A DNA stretch of 64,000 nucleotides from NCBI GenBank assembly GCA_017622495.1, contig JAGAQY010000054.1, forward strand, positions 52,455 through 116,454. The letters are read 5' to 3'. This DNA is from Bacteroidaceae bacterium (GTDB lineage: Bacteria > Bacteroidota > Bacteroidia > Bacteroidales > Bacteroidaceae). Shown piece after piece: positions 9,630-17,762 of the stretch; the first letter of the stretch is position 1, and each line of letters starts with the position of its first letter. The notes under the pieces are model-generated. The model did no database searches and had not been told where the DNA came from. It was given only the letters and a program-made list of their open reading frames with translations. Both the position numbers and the translations under genes were made by a program.

Positions 9630-9697
9630 CATACGTTTTTTGAGGCCACAGCGATTGTTTGGGCCTGCTGAGAACAAATAGAAAACGACGGAACGGT

Positions 9698-10549
9698 ATG
9701 AAAAAAGTTGCGATACAAGGATTTGAGGGGTCGTATCATGATATAGCTACTAGACTCTTCTTTAAGGATGAAGAGACTGAACTAATCTGCTGCGAGACTT
9801 TTGGTGAAGTTTTTGAGTCGATGGCTGCCGACAGCGATGTAGTGGCGTTGGTGGCGATTGAGAACACCATTGCGGGCAGTTTGCTACATAACTATGAATT
9901 GTTGCGCGACAGTGGTGTCGTGATTGTGGGTGAGCAGAAACTGCGTATAGCTCATTGTATATGTTGTTTGCCCGATGAAGATTGGTCTGATCTACATGAA
10001 GTGCATTCTCATCCTGTGGCACTGGCGCAATGTGAAACTTTCTTACAGCACCATCCTGAGTTGAAGGCCGTACAAGCTGAAGATACAGCACTCAGTGCCA
10101 AAGAAATTATGGAGAAACAGTTAAGAGGTCATGCGGCCATATGCTCTGTCCATGCAGCCAAACTTTACGGTATGCGCATATTACAAGAAAATATCGAGAC
10201 CAACAAGCACAATTTTACTCGTTTTCTTGTAGTGGCCGATCGTTGGCGTACCGATGAACTACGCGCCGAGGCGGTAAGCCGTCAGGCCGACAAGGCCAAT
10301 ATCGTCTTTTCCCTGCCTCATGAGGAGGGTAGCTTATCGGCCATATTGTCTATCTTTACCTTTTATCGTATCAACCTAACCAAGATACAATCGCTCCCCA
10401 TTATCGGACGCGAATGGGAATATATGTTTTATGTCGATGTGACGTTCAATAACTACACTCGTTTTAGGCAGAGCATCGATGCTGTGCGTCCGCTTACCAA
10501 GGAGATAACGATCTTGGGCGAATACAAGGCATTCGAAAGCAACCGATAA
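9698..10549 (+). CDS. pheA: Prephenate dehydratase with ACT domain
   Basis: The product is 283 aa from ATG 9698; an upstream in-frame start at 9659 would lie close to the promoter box. Residues 1 to about 185 form the dehydratase domain (IQGFEGSYHDIA, ENTIAGSLLHNYELL, and the catalytic-site motif HNFTRFLVV). Residues from about 200 form the ACT domain (FSLPHEEGSLSAIL, KIQSLPIIGREWEYMFYVD) that binds phenylalanine for feedback inhibition. It makes phenylpyruvate from prephenate. No chorismate mutase domain is fused. In Bacteroides this gene commonly begins an aromatic amino acid operon; here the next gene is convergent. Confidence 0.95.
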   Translation: MKKVAIQGFEGSYHDIATRLFFKDEETELICCETFGEVFESMAADSDVVALVAIENTIAGSLLHNYELLRDSGVVIVGEQKLRIAHCICCLPDEDWSDLHEVHSHPVALAQCETFLQHHPELKAVQAEDTALSAKEIMEKQLRGHAAICSVHAAKLYGMRILQENIETNKHNFTRFLVVADRWRTDELRAEAVSRQADKANIVFSLPHEEGSLSAILSIFTFYRINLTKIQSLPIIGREWEYMFYVDVTFNNYTRFRQSIDAVRPLTKEITILGEYKAFESNR

Positions 10550-10576
10550 GACAGTAGCTTAGCGTAGATACTTACT

Positions 10577-13500
10577 TTATTCCACCGCAACCTTTTCCTT
10601 GCCTATGATGTATAGGCCAGGGGCAAGGTTTGCGGTGGCTTTTGTTTTAGGTGCCTGTTTCTTCAATAGGCGGCCATCGATGGAGTATACGTCTACGAGG
10701 TTGCTGCCCTGTGCCGTGGTGTGGCTGATGCCTGTCTGTGGTGTGTAGGCCAATGCGATGTTGTCGAATCCCAGAATCTTCTCCGAGCCGTTGCTGGAGT
10801 GCGTGGCGCTGAAGCCGATGGTGGTGATTGCCTGGCCGTCGCTTCGGAAGTCGTGGCTTACCTGTTGCCAGGCCTCCTTGTTCTCGCTGGGGGTGAGCTC
10901 GGTGGGGGCGCCGCTGCCTGTCTTGACAAATACGATGCCGTTGCCGCCGAGTCCCGATTTCCATACGTCGGCCGTCAGGTGGTAGTCGCCTTCGGGCAGG
11001 CGCATCTCTTGGGAGAAGGTGATGGTAGATGTTCCCCAGTTTTGGCGCACCCAATAGGTGTGGTTGCCGCCGCCCGCGGGCTTGGGGCGCGACGCGAAGA
11101 AGTTGGCGAAGTAGAGGTCGCCGCTCTGCAGGGCGGTGAGGTCGTTGTTGTTGGCATTGGCATAGTCTACCGTCCACCCTTCGGGGATGTATATGGCGCG
11201 GTCGCTGCTCACGCCTGAGCCTTGCATCACGCTGTAGGTGCCCTCGAAGTCACCGTTGGCGAGTGCTGTGGGGTAGTCCTTCTCCTTGTATTCGATGCCT
11301 TGCAGGTCGCATATCTCCTCACGGGTGAGGGCGGTGTTGTAGAGGCGCAGGTCGTCGATGGTGCCGTCGAAATCCACGTTGTCGCTGGCGTAGTTGGAGT
11401 CCCACCACTGGGTGCGGCCTATGTAGTTGCGTGTGTCGGGCGCTACCTGTGCCAGCATGTAGGGTTCGTTCTGGTTGGCTGTGCCGCTGGCATCCTCAGC
11501 TCCGTCGATATAGATGGTGGTGGTCTTGGTGGCTGCGTCGAAGGTTACGGCCAGCTTGTACTCCTTGCCGGTGTCGAGTGTGGTGGCGGCATTGACCATC
11601 GTGGTGGTGCCTCCGTTGTACTTGATGCCTGCCGACAGCGGATTGGCACGCAGGAAGAGGCTGTTGCCTGAGGATGAACCGAAATCGTAGAGGCGTGGTG
11701 CCTTGCTCAGCGCATCGGCTTTCATGGTGAGCAGCAGGGTGTAGCTGCGCAGACCGTCGAGGATGCCTTCGCGCAGGATGGCATAGCCGTTGGTGGAGAA
11801 GCCCGCTGCGGTGTTTGCCGATAGGTCGAGCAGGCCCTCGGCCTTGGCTTTCCCCTGGATGGTGAGCCCCTCATCGCTGCCGTCGAAGGCGAGGGAGAGC
11901 AGGAGGTTGCGGCTGATGTCGCGTGGGTATACCTTTACGCTGAACTCCTTGCGCAGGTCTCCTAACGATACGGTCATCGTCACCACGGTCTCCTCTTCGG
12001 GGAAGTAGAGTTCGCCGGTGGGGGTTATCACTTCGGGGTGGTCTGATGTCCACGTGAGTTTCTTGCCGCCTACGGATGTGGTCAGCACGAGGTCGGTGCA
12101 GGTGGCTTCGGGGAGTGCTACGGCTTCGAGCAGACTGGCATTGATGGCTGCCTTCACGTCGGCCTGCTGTAGGGTGTGGCGGTATACCTTTGCCGATACC
12201 AGTGTGCCGGTATATCCGCCCAATGTGATGTCTTCGAGCTGGAGCCCCTCGACCTCAATCTTCTGGTCTATCCACCCCTCGCGGTATACCGTCAGCACCT
12301 TGCCGTCGTAGGTGAAGGTGGCGTTCCAGGTGCCCAGCTTGGTGAGGTACCACTTGCCGTCGGTGCCCGAGCTTTGTGTGGCCCAGGCGTCGGAGGTGCC
12401 CAGTATGCTCTGGCTCCAGTAGGTGCGGTCGCCTATCTTGACGTAGGGTTTCATGGTAGCAGCATCCAGTGCATACTCCATATTGCCCATAGTCATCAGG
12501 GTGCCGCCATAGTGGCTGTGGTCGATGCTCCAGTTGAGCATGAGGGTGAATCGGTCGTCTCCCTTGGCCTCTATGGCTACCTTCTCGCTGCTTGCGATGG
12601 GCATGTTCCACACCTTCTCAAAGGCGGGAGCTACATCCTGCAGTGTGGGGGCGGGCAGTTGGTAGTCGGTGTTGATGCCTGTGGGGTATCCCTGCGGATA
12701 GCCTGTGCGCACGAGCCAGTAGTAATAGTCGCCGTGCATCCAGCATAGGCGCAGTTTCGAGTCGGCCGATCCGGGCAGCACGAAGGGGCGCACATTGTTC
12801 TTCTCCGAGTTCTTGGTCACCTGCTCCTTGGCAGTCACCTTGCCGTTATCGTCAACGGTATATTTCCATATCTCGTATACCTTGGTGCCTGTGGTGGCGC
12901 TGGTTGTGGGTACCGAGAGGTAGATGTCGTTGATGTTGGCCTCGTCGAGCGCCATACCGCCGCTGTAGCAGTACTCGGTGTTCGACGGGTGGAAGCGTCC
13001 GCCTCCGTTGACCAGGTCGGTGAGTCGCCAGCTTGTCCCGTTCCAGCGTGCATAGTAGTATTGGTGGCTGTTCTTGTCGTTCGATATGCGCACCATGGCC
13101 ACTACGGGGTGGTCGTCCTTGTCGAGGGCAATCTGCCACACCCAGTCGCGGTAGTTGCTGGGAGCATCGAGTATGGTGCCGGGATAGCTCGATTTGTAGC
13201 TGTCGGTCTTGCTTACCTTGAATGCCCCGTTTGAGATTGTGGAGAGCACCTTGCCTTTGAGGTCGGCCAACTGTGGGTTGGTAGTCACCGTGCCATCCGC
13301 ACTCTGCTGTGCATTGATGTTGATGGTGTTGAAGTATAGCCAGTTGGGCCATTCATTGTCGGGGTGCCCGGTCGTGTAGGCCATGTATATCTTGTCCTTG
13401 CCGTTGCTGTGATACTTGGCATAGGGGCGTGCACCTGTGCTCTGCACCATCTGGTAGGGTCCCCATTCGATGCTTACCTTATCGTTCTCGTCGGGCATCG

Positions 13501-14044
13501 ACAGTTTGGCTATCGTGGGGTGCCAGTTGATACCTCTCCAGCAGAGGTATATATGCTCGGGGTCGTCGCTCAGGATGAATGGCGATGGGTAGGTGGTGTT
13601 GTTTGCCACCTTTATCTCGTGCTCTTCGCCCAGGGCGGTGATGTCGCCCTTCTTGGTCGATATGCGGTAGTAGAATCGGGGTTCATCGGTATGTCGGGCG
13701 TAGAAGATCATTACTCTCTCGTCGGGCAATACGAGGAAGGTGGGGTTGTTGTGGTCGTCGGGCTGGAAGCGCGATCTCACGAGCACATCCTGCTGCACTC
13801 CCTCGGCACTGGCCTTGAAGTCCACCTGCGAAGCCTTGATGGCTCCATGTACGTCGATGTATCCTATGTATGCGGCGTCAATGGCTCCGTCGGCACTCTT
13901 ATAGTGGATGGCACGTGGGTCGGCAAACCAGCACCAGGCACCTTCGTCGGCCACTACGCTGCCCGAGAATGTCTCGGCTTGCTGTGCAGTCATGTTCAGG
14001 GCAAGGCACATGAGGCAACTTGCTGCTATCATCTTTATCTTCAT
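10577..14044 (-). CDS. Secreted multidomain BNR_4 / LamG protein, likely glycan-active
   Basis: The product is 1155 aa with signal peptide MKIKMIAASCLMCLALNMTAQ. Residues about 28-460 match the BNR_4 repeat family (GAWCWFADPRA, FQPDDHNNPTF, RPYAKYHSNGKDKIYMAYT, RDWVWQIALDKDDHP), a beta propeller also found in some polysaccharide lyases. A lectin-like segment follows (about 500-630), then an atrophied bacterial Ig-like domain (about 645-710, LTWTSDHPEVITPTGEL), a LamG-type domain (about 715-905, DGTIDDLRLYNTALTREEI), a carbohydrate-binding-like beta domain (about 930-1100) and a C-terminal type IX secretion sorting-like domain (VDVYSIDGRLLKK...LAPGLYIIGKEKV). The catalytic role is not assigned. 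It lies 24 bp downstream of the outer-membrane protein gene. Confidence 0.8.
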   Translation of the reverse strand: MKIKMIAASCLMCLALNMTAQQAETFSGSVVADEGAWCWFADPRAIHYKSADGAIDAAYIGYIDVHGAIKASQVDFKASAEGVQQDVLVRSRFQPDDHNNPTFLVLPDERVMIFYARHTDEPRFYYRISTKKGDITALGEEHEIKVANNTTYPSPFILSDDPEHIYLCWRGINWHPTIAKLSMPDENDKVSIEWGPYQMVQSTGARPYAKYHSNGKDKIYMAYTTGHPDNEWPNWLYFNTININAQQSADGTVTTNPQLADLKGKVLSTISNGAFKVSKTDSYKSSYPGTILDAPSNYRDWVWQIALDKDDHPVVAMVRISNDKNSHQYYYARWNGTSWRLTDLVNGGGRFHPSNTEYCYSGGMALDEANINDIYLSVPTTSATTGTKVYEIWKYTVDDNGKVTAKEQVTKNSEKNNVRPFVLPGSADSKLRLCWMHGDYYYWLVRTGYPQGYPTGINTDYQLPAPTLQDVAPAFEKVWNMPIASSEKVAIEAKGDDRFTLMLNWSIDHSHYGGTLMTMGNMEYALDAATMKPYVKIGDRTYWSQSILGTSDAWATQSSGTDGKWYLTKLGTWNATFTYDGKVLTVYREGWIDQKIEVEGLQLEDITLGGYTGTLVSAKVYRHTLQQADVKAAINASLLEAVALPEATCTDLVLTTSVGGKKLTWTSDHPEVITPTGELYFPEEETVVTMTVSLGDLRKEFSVKVYPRDISRNLLLSLAFDGSDEGLTIQGKAKAEGLLDLSANTAAGFSTNGYAILREGILDGLRSYTLLLTMKADALSKAPRLYDFGSSSGNSLFLRANPLSAGIKYNGGTTTMVNAATTLDTGKEYKLAVTFDAATKTTTIYIDGAEDASGTANQNEPYMLAQVAPDTRNYIGRTQWWDSNYASDNVDFDGTIDDLRLYNTALTREEICDLQGIEYKEKDYPTALANGDFEGTYSVMQGSGVSSDRAIYIPEGWTVDYANANNNDLTALQSGDLYFANFFASRPKPAGGGNHTYWVRQNWGTSTITFSQEMRLPEGDYHLTADVWKSGLGGNGIVFVKTGSGAPTELTPSENKEAWQQVSHDFRSDGQAITTIGFSATHSSNGSEKILGFDNIALAYTPQTGISHTTAQGSNLVDVYSIDGRLLKKQAPKTKATANLAPGLYIIGKEKVAVE

Positions 14045-14068
14045 ATCGATAGTTGTTTTGTATAAATA

Positions 14069-15106
14069 CTAAAATTTAGGATATATGCGCAATATCACCT
14101 GCTGCGAGTTGTCGAGTGCGCCCTCGGTGTAGTGGAGCGAGGCGGCAGCATAGCACTGTACGCTCTTGCGGTTGAGCAGGTAGAAACAGATGTCGGTGCG
14201 GTTGTAGAGGCTGCTACGGTAGTAGGGGTCTCCGCGGTGTAGTTGGGCACCATACGTCTCGTAGTGGGTAAACTGCCGGTTGCCGGCATACAAGCGGTCG
14301 CGCACCTCGAAACGCCACTTGCGCAGCCTCACATCGCCGAGGAATCCCATGGGCGAGTGCCATTGCATGTCGGTGCGGTCGCGGTTGAGCGAGAGCATCA
14401 GGCCGGCCTCTATGGCAAAAGCGTCGATCCAGCCGAGCCCGCTCTTCTCGAATCCCACGTGAGGGTTCAGCATCAGCTTGTCGTACACCTTGAGCCCGTT
14501 GGCGGGGCGGGGCACCGAGAAGTGCATCAGCTGTGCGTTCCATCCCGCATAATAGCCCTTGTGCCCGAAGCGTCCGTCGCTGACAATTTCGAATATCTCG
14601 CGCTCGCCTGTGCCCTGCTTGTTGAGCCAGTTGCAGTACACCTCGGCATAGCCGTGGCTGGCGTTATATTGCAGCAGCGCACCGTGTAGGGTAGGGGTGT
14701 AGTAGCGTATGGAGTCGTACACGAAGATGTCGGGCAGCTCGCGACGCAGCAGGCGGCGGGGAAACGAGCCGAAGGCACCCGCGAAGTGGCCCTCCTCGTA
14801 GCTGTAGTAGAAGGTGATGTCTTTCGTCGTCAGTCCGCCCGCTCCGAAATCCTTGATGCCATGCACGCCGGCCATGATGGTGTGTGGGCCGAACTTCACG
14901 CCGCCCTCTACGCTGAGCATGGAGCCGAAGAGGGTCTGCGAGCGCTGATTGGGAGTGCGCACCTCGCGGTTGTCGAAGAAGCTCTGGTCATATACCTCAA
15001 ACATGAGGTCAAACTTCTCCTGCTTCTCCTCTTTCTCCTGAGCCATGGTGCCGATGCTGCAGAGCGATAGGAGCAGCACGGCGATTGATTTTATATTCTT
15101 TAACAT
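14069..15106 (-). CDS. Outer-membrane beta-barrel-like protein
   Basis: The product is 345 aa from the internal start MLKNIKSIAVLLLSLCSIGTMAQ, which gives a clean signal peptide; an upstream ATG at 15133 would put nine extra residues ahead of it. The rest is rich in aromatic, amphipathic strands (FDLMFEVYDQSFFD, YYAGWNAQLMHFSV, VILRIYPKF) and ends with phenylalanine, all typical of outer-membrane barrels. The family was not recognised. It is upstream of, and probably co-transcribed with, the secreted BNR/LamG gene, so it may help display or import the same glycan. On the minus strand TACATTTG, a -7-like box, lies only 4 bases before this ATG, so either the mRNA is nearly leaderless or the box is accidental. 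Confidence 0.7.
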   Translation of the reverse strand: MLKNIKSIAVLLLSLCSIGTMAQEKEEKQEKFDLMFEVYDQSFFDNREVRTPNQRSQTLFGSMLSVEGGVKFGPHTIMAGVHGIKDFGAGGLTTKDITFYYSYEEGHFAGAFGSFPRRLLRRELPDIFVYDSIRYYTPTLHGALLQYNASHGYAEVYCNWLNKQGTGEREIFEIVSDGRFGHKGYYAGWNAQLMHFSVPRPANGLKVYDKLMLNPHVGFEKSGLGWIDAFAIEAGLMLSLNRDRTDMQWHSPMGFLGDVRLRKWRFEVRDRLYAGNRQFTHYETYGAQLHRGDPYYRSSLYNRTDICFYLLNRKSVQCYAAASLHYTEGALDNSQQVILRIYPKF

Positions 15107-15208
15107 ACGGCAAATGTAGTACATATATTTCATATCCTTGCCTTAGGATGACGATTTTTTAACAAGAATATTGCTTGTGCCGTGAAAAAAGCCTATATTT
15201 GTTGCTTG

Positions 15209-15298
15209 AAGAACGATTAATGTTTAACGATTAACGAAGAACGATGAACAGGTTGCAGGTTATGGGGATTCTAAAGCCTAAACTCTAAACTCTAAACA
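15209..15298 (+). repeat. GATTAACG and AAACTCT simple repeats before pepP
   Basis: 15209-15250 has AACGATTAAcG-type units (GAACGATTAATGTTTAACG...). 15272-15298 has three CTAAACT heptamers that run up to the A-rich leader of the aminopeptidase gene starting at 15307. Confidence 0.7.
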
Positions 15299-15306
15299 AA
15301 AAATAT

Positions 15307-17118
15307 ATGTCTCCAAAAGAAATCATAGCACAGTTGCGTCAGATGATGCAGAGCGAGGGATGGGATGCCATTGTCATCTCTGGCACTGACCCCCACAGTA
15401 GCGAATACCTGCCCAAGCGCTGGCAGGCACGCAAGTATGTATCCGGGTTTACCGGCTCGTACGGTACCGTAGTAGTCACCCACGACCATGCCGGCCTGTG
15501 GACCGACACGCGCTACTTCATACAGGCCGTAGCCCAGCTCGAAGGTACCGGCATAGAACTGCACAAACTGCGCGTGCCCGATGCCGTGGACTTCCCCGAA
15601 TGGCTTGCCCAACACCTTGGCGAGGGCGCTACGGTATGCGTCGATGGTCTCTGTATGCCTCTCGCTACGGTAGAGCACATGCAGGCACTCTTCGCCCCCA
15701 AGCATCAGCAGGTGGTGAGCCGTCCCGACTTCATCGATGCCCTTTGGCCCGACCGCCCCGCACTGCCCGATGCTCCTGCCTTTGAACTCGGTGTAGAGTA
15801 TACCGGCCGCTCACGTGCCGACAAACTTGCTTGGCTGCGCCAGGCCATTGCCGAGAAGGGCTGTGGCTCTATCCTCCTGAGCAGTCTCGACGAGATAGCC
15901 TGGATGCTCAATATACGCAGCCGCGACATCGCCCATACGCCTGTGGTCATTGCTTACCTGTGGCTCGATGCCCAGAAAGCCGTGCTGTATACCACCGAGA
16001 GCAAGTTTAGTGACGAGCTGCGTGCTGCCCTGGCTGCCGATGGCGTGGAGCTGGCACCCTATGCCGACGTGGTGCAGAGCATCGCCTCATGGCCCATCGA
16101 CGCACCTATATATATTGATGGCGGCATGCTCAACTATGCCCTCTACGAGAAGGTGGTAGAGCGCTTCGGCTCGGCCGTGGTCAATGCCACCTCGCCCGTG
16201 AAGCTCGAGAAGGCTCTCAAGAACGAAACCGAGATTGCCGGATTCCACCGTGCCTACCACAAGGATGGCGTGGCGCAGACCCGCTTCTTCTACTGGCTCG
16301 AGCAGGCCATGCAGCGTGGCGAGCGCATCACCGAGATAGACGCTTCGGATAAACTCATCAGCTTCCGCCGCGAGATGGAGGGATACCTCGACGAGAGCTT
16401 TGCACCCATCTCGGCCTATGGCGAGAATGCGGCTCTGCCTCACTACTCGGCCACACCGGAGAAGTGCAGCGTGCTGCAGCCGCGCGGCCTCTATTTGATA
16501 GATTCGGGCGCCCACTACCTCGACGGCTCTACCGACATTACGCGCACCGTGCCTCTGGGTCCGCTCACCGATGATGAGGCTGCCGACTACACCTGCGTGT
16601 TGCAAGGCATGATAGCCCTCTCGCTCGCCTCGTTCCCCCGTGGCACACGCGGTGCCAACCTCGATATTCTGGCACGCATGCCGCTATGGAAATACAACCG
16701 CAACTACGGTCACGGCACCGGTCATGGAGTAGGCCATGTGCTCTGCGTGCACGAGGGTCCGCAAGACCTGCGCCAGAACCTCTACGACCAGGCCATGCTG
16801 CCCGGCATGATTACCTCGTGTGAGCCCGGCATGTACTGCGAGGGCCACTACGGCATACGCCACGAGAACATGCTGCTGTGCTACGAGGAGGAGAAGAACG
16901 AGTATGGCGACTGGCTGGGATTCATCACTATGACCTGCACCTATATCGACACCACTCCGCTCGTGGAGGAACTGCTCACCGACGAGGAAAAAATGTTTAT
17001 CGACTGCTTCAACAGCAGCGTCTACGAAGCCCTCGCTCCCGACCTCTCACCCGAGGAGGCTGCATGGCTCAAGACAAAGACCATCGACTGCCTGTTCGAG
17101 CCGGAGGAGGAACTTTAG
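15307..17118 (+). CDS. pepP: Xaa-Pro aminopeptidase, M24B, three-domain type
   Basis: The product is 603 aa, the length of the long aminopeptidase P form. Two creatinase-like N-terminal domains (about 1-310) precede the M24 pita-bread domain. The five metal ligands are visible: Asp in LIDSGAHYLDGSTDITRT (two Asp, about 399 and 410), His in HGTGHGVGH (about 470), Glu in TSCEPGMY (about 505) and Glu in RHENMLL (about 521). It removes N-terminal residues ahead of proline in the cytoplasm. No signal peptide is present. It is monocistronic and flanked by simple-repeat tracts on both sides. The symbol follows the family, not a confirmed orthologue. Confidence 0.93.
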   Translation: MSPKEIIAQLRQMMQSEGWDAIVISGTDPHSSEYLPKRWQARKYVSGFTGSYGTVVVTHDHAGLWTDTRYFIQAVAQLEGTGIELHKLRVPDAVDFPEWLAQHLGEGATVCVDGLCMPLATVEHMQALFAPKHQQVVSRPDFIDALWPDRPALPDAPAFELGVEYTGRSRADKLAWLRQAIAEKGCGSILLSSLDEIAWMLNIRSRDIAHTPVVIAYLWLDAQKAVLYTTESKFSDELRAALAADGVELAPYADVVQSIASWPIDAPIYIDGGMLNYALYEKVVERFGSAVVNATSPVKLEKALKNETEIAGFHRAYHKDGVAQTRFFYWLEQAMQRGERITEIDASDKLISFRREMEGYLDESFAPISAYGENAALPHYSATPEKCSVLQPRGLYLIDSGAHYLDGSTDITRTVPLGPLTDDEAADYTCVLQGMIALSLASFPRGTRGANLDILARMPLWKYNRNYGHGTGHGVGHVLCVHEGPQDLRQNLYDQAMLPGMITSCEPGMYCEGHYGIRHENMLLCYEEEKNEYGDWLGFITMTCTYIDTTPLVEELLTDEEKMFIDCFNSSVYEALAPDLSPEEAAWLKTKTIDCLFEPEEEL

Positions 17119-17122
17119 TTAT

Positions 17123-17190
17123 AGTGAACGATGAACGTTTAACGTTTAACGTTTAACGTTTAACGATGAACGATTAACGATTAACGAAGA
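17123..17190 (+). repeat. GTTTAACG / GATTAACG tandem tract after pepP
   Basis: Starting 5 bp after the pepP stop, about eight degenerate 7-8-bp units run in the same polarity (AACGTTTAACGTTTAACG..., then GATTAACGATTAACG). No unique spacers are present, so it is not a CRISPR. Confidence 0.8.
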
Positions 17191-17262
17191 CGGAAACGAA
17201 AACTGCCATTAGGAGGGGCTATTGACCGTTGTCTGTTGACTTATAATTAATGAAGTATAAAT

Positions 17263-17295
17263 AAAAAAACACCGACGATTGTCGGTGTTTTTTTT
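17263..17295. terminator. Bidirectional terminator between pepP and rpiB
   Basis: AAACACCGAC (17267-17276) pairs perfectly with GTCGGTGTTT (17281-17290) around a GATT loop. There are seven A before and nine T after. Confidence 0.9.
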
Positions 17296-17314
17296 GTTGA
17301 CTATTGAGATGCCG

Positions 17315-17749
17315 TTACTTCACGGGAATCTTATCGATACGTGCCTGGTGGCGTCCACCTTCGAAGGGCGTGTTGAAGAACTCCTCCATGATGGCTGCTG
17401 CCGTGGCAGTGTCAATGAAGCGTCCGGGCATCACGAGCACGTTGGCATCGTTGTGCTGGCGTATGAGATGAGCTATTTCGGGTATCCAGCAGAGTCCGGC
17501 ACGTATGCCCTGATGCTTGTTGAGCGTCATGTTGATGCCCTCACCGCTGCCGCAGATAGCAATGCCGGGGTAGCACTCGCCGCTCTCCACGGCTGCTGCA
17601 AGCGGGTGTCCATAGTCGGCATAGTCGCAGCTATCGGTGCTGTAGGTGCCGAAGTCCTTGTACTCCCAGCCTTTGGCCTCGAGCCACTGCTTCACATATT
17701 CTTTCAGTTCGTAGCCGGCGTGGTCGCTGGCCAATCCGATTGTCTTCAT
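17315..17749 (-). CDS. rpiB: Ribose-5-phosphate isomerase B
   Basis: The product is 144 aa, full length for the LacAB/RpiB family. It opens with IGLASDHAGYELK and has the catalytic cysteine in ICGSGEGINM (C66) and the phosphate-binding NKHQGIRAGLC segment. It interconverts ribose-5-phosphate and ribulose-5-phosphate. The start lies 13 bp after the tkt stop, so tkt and rpiB form a pentose-phosphate operon. This operon takes the xylulose-5-phosphate made by the arabinose locus elsewhere in the window. Confidence 0.97.
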   Translation of the reverse strand: MKTIGLASDHAGYELKEYVKQWLEAKGWEYKDFGTYSTDSCDYADYGHPLAAAVESGECYPGIAICGSGEGINMTLNKHQGIRAGLCWIPEIAHLIRQHNDANVLVMPGRFIDTATAAAIMEEFFNTPFEGGRHQARIDKIPVK

Positions 17750-17762
17750 TGAACTGTTTCTT

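Noticed and set aside
13364..14065. Long plus-strand frames opposite the BNR/LamG gene (also near 10721-11218 and 12176-12748)
   Set aside because: No signal peptide or family match; the minus-strand reading gives a coherent multidomain protein.
17123..17190. Possible CRISPR array
   Set aside because: Units are 7-8 bp, degenerate and without spacers; no cas genes nearby.
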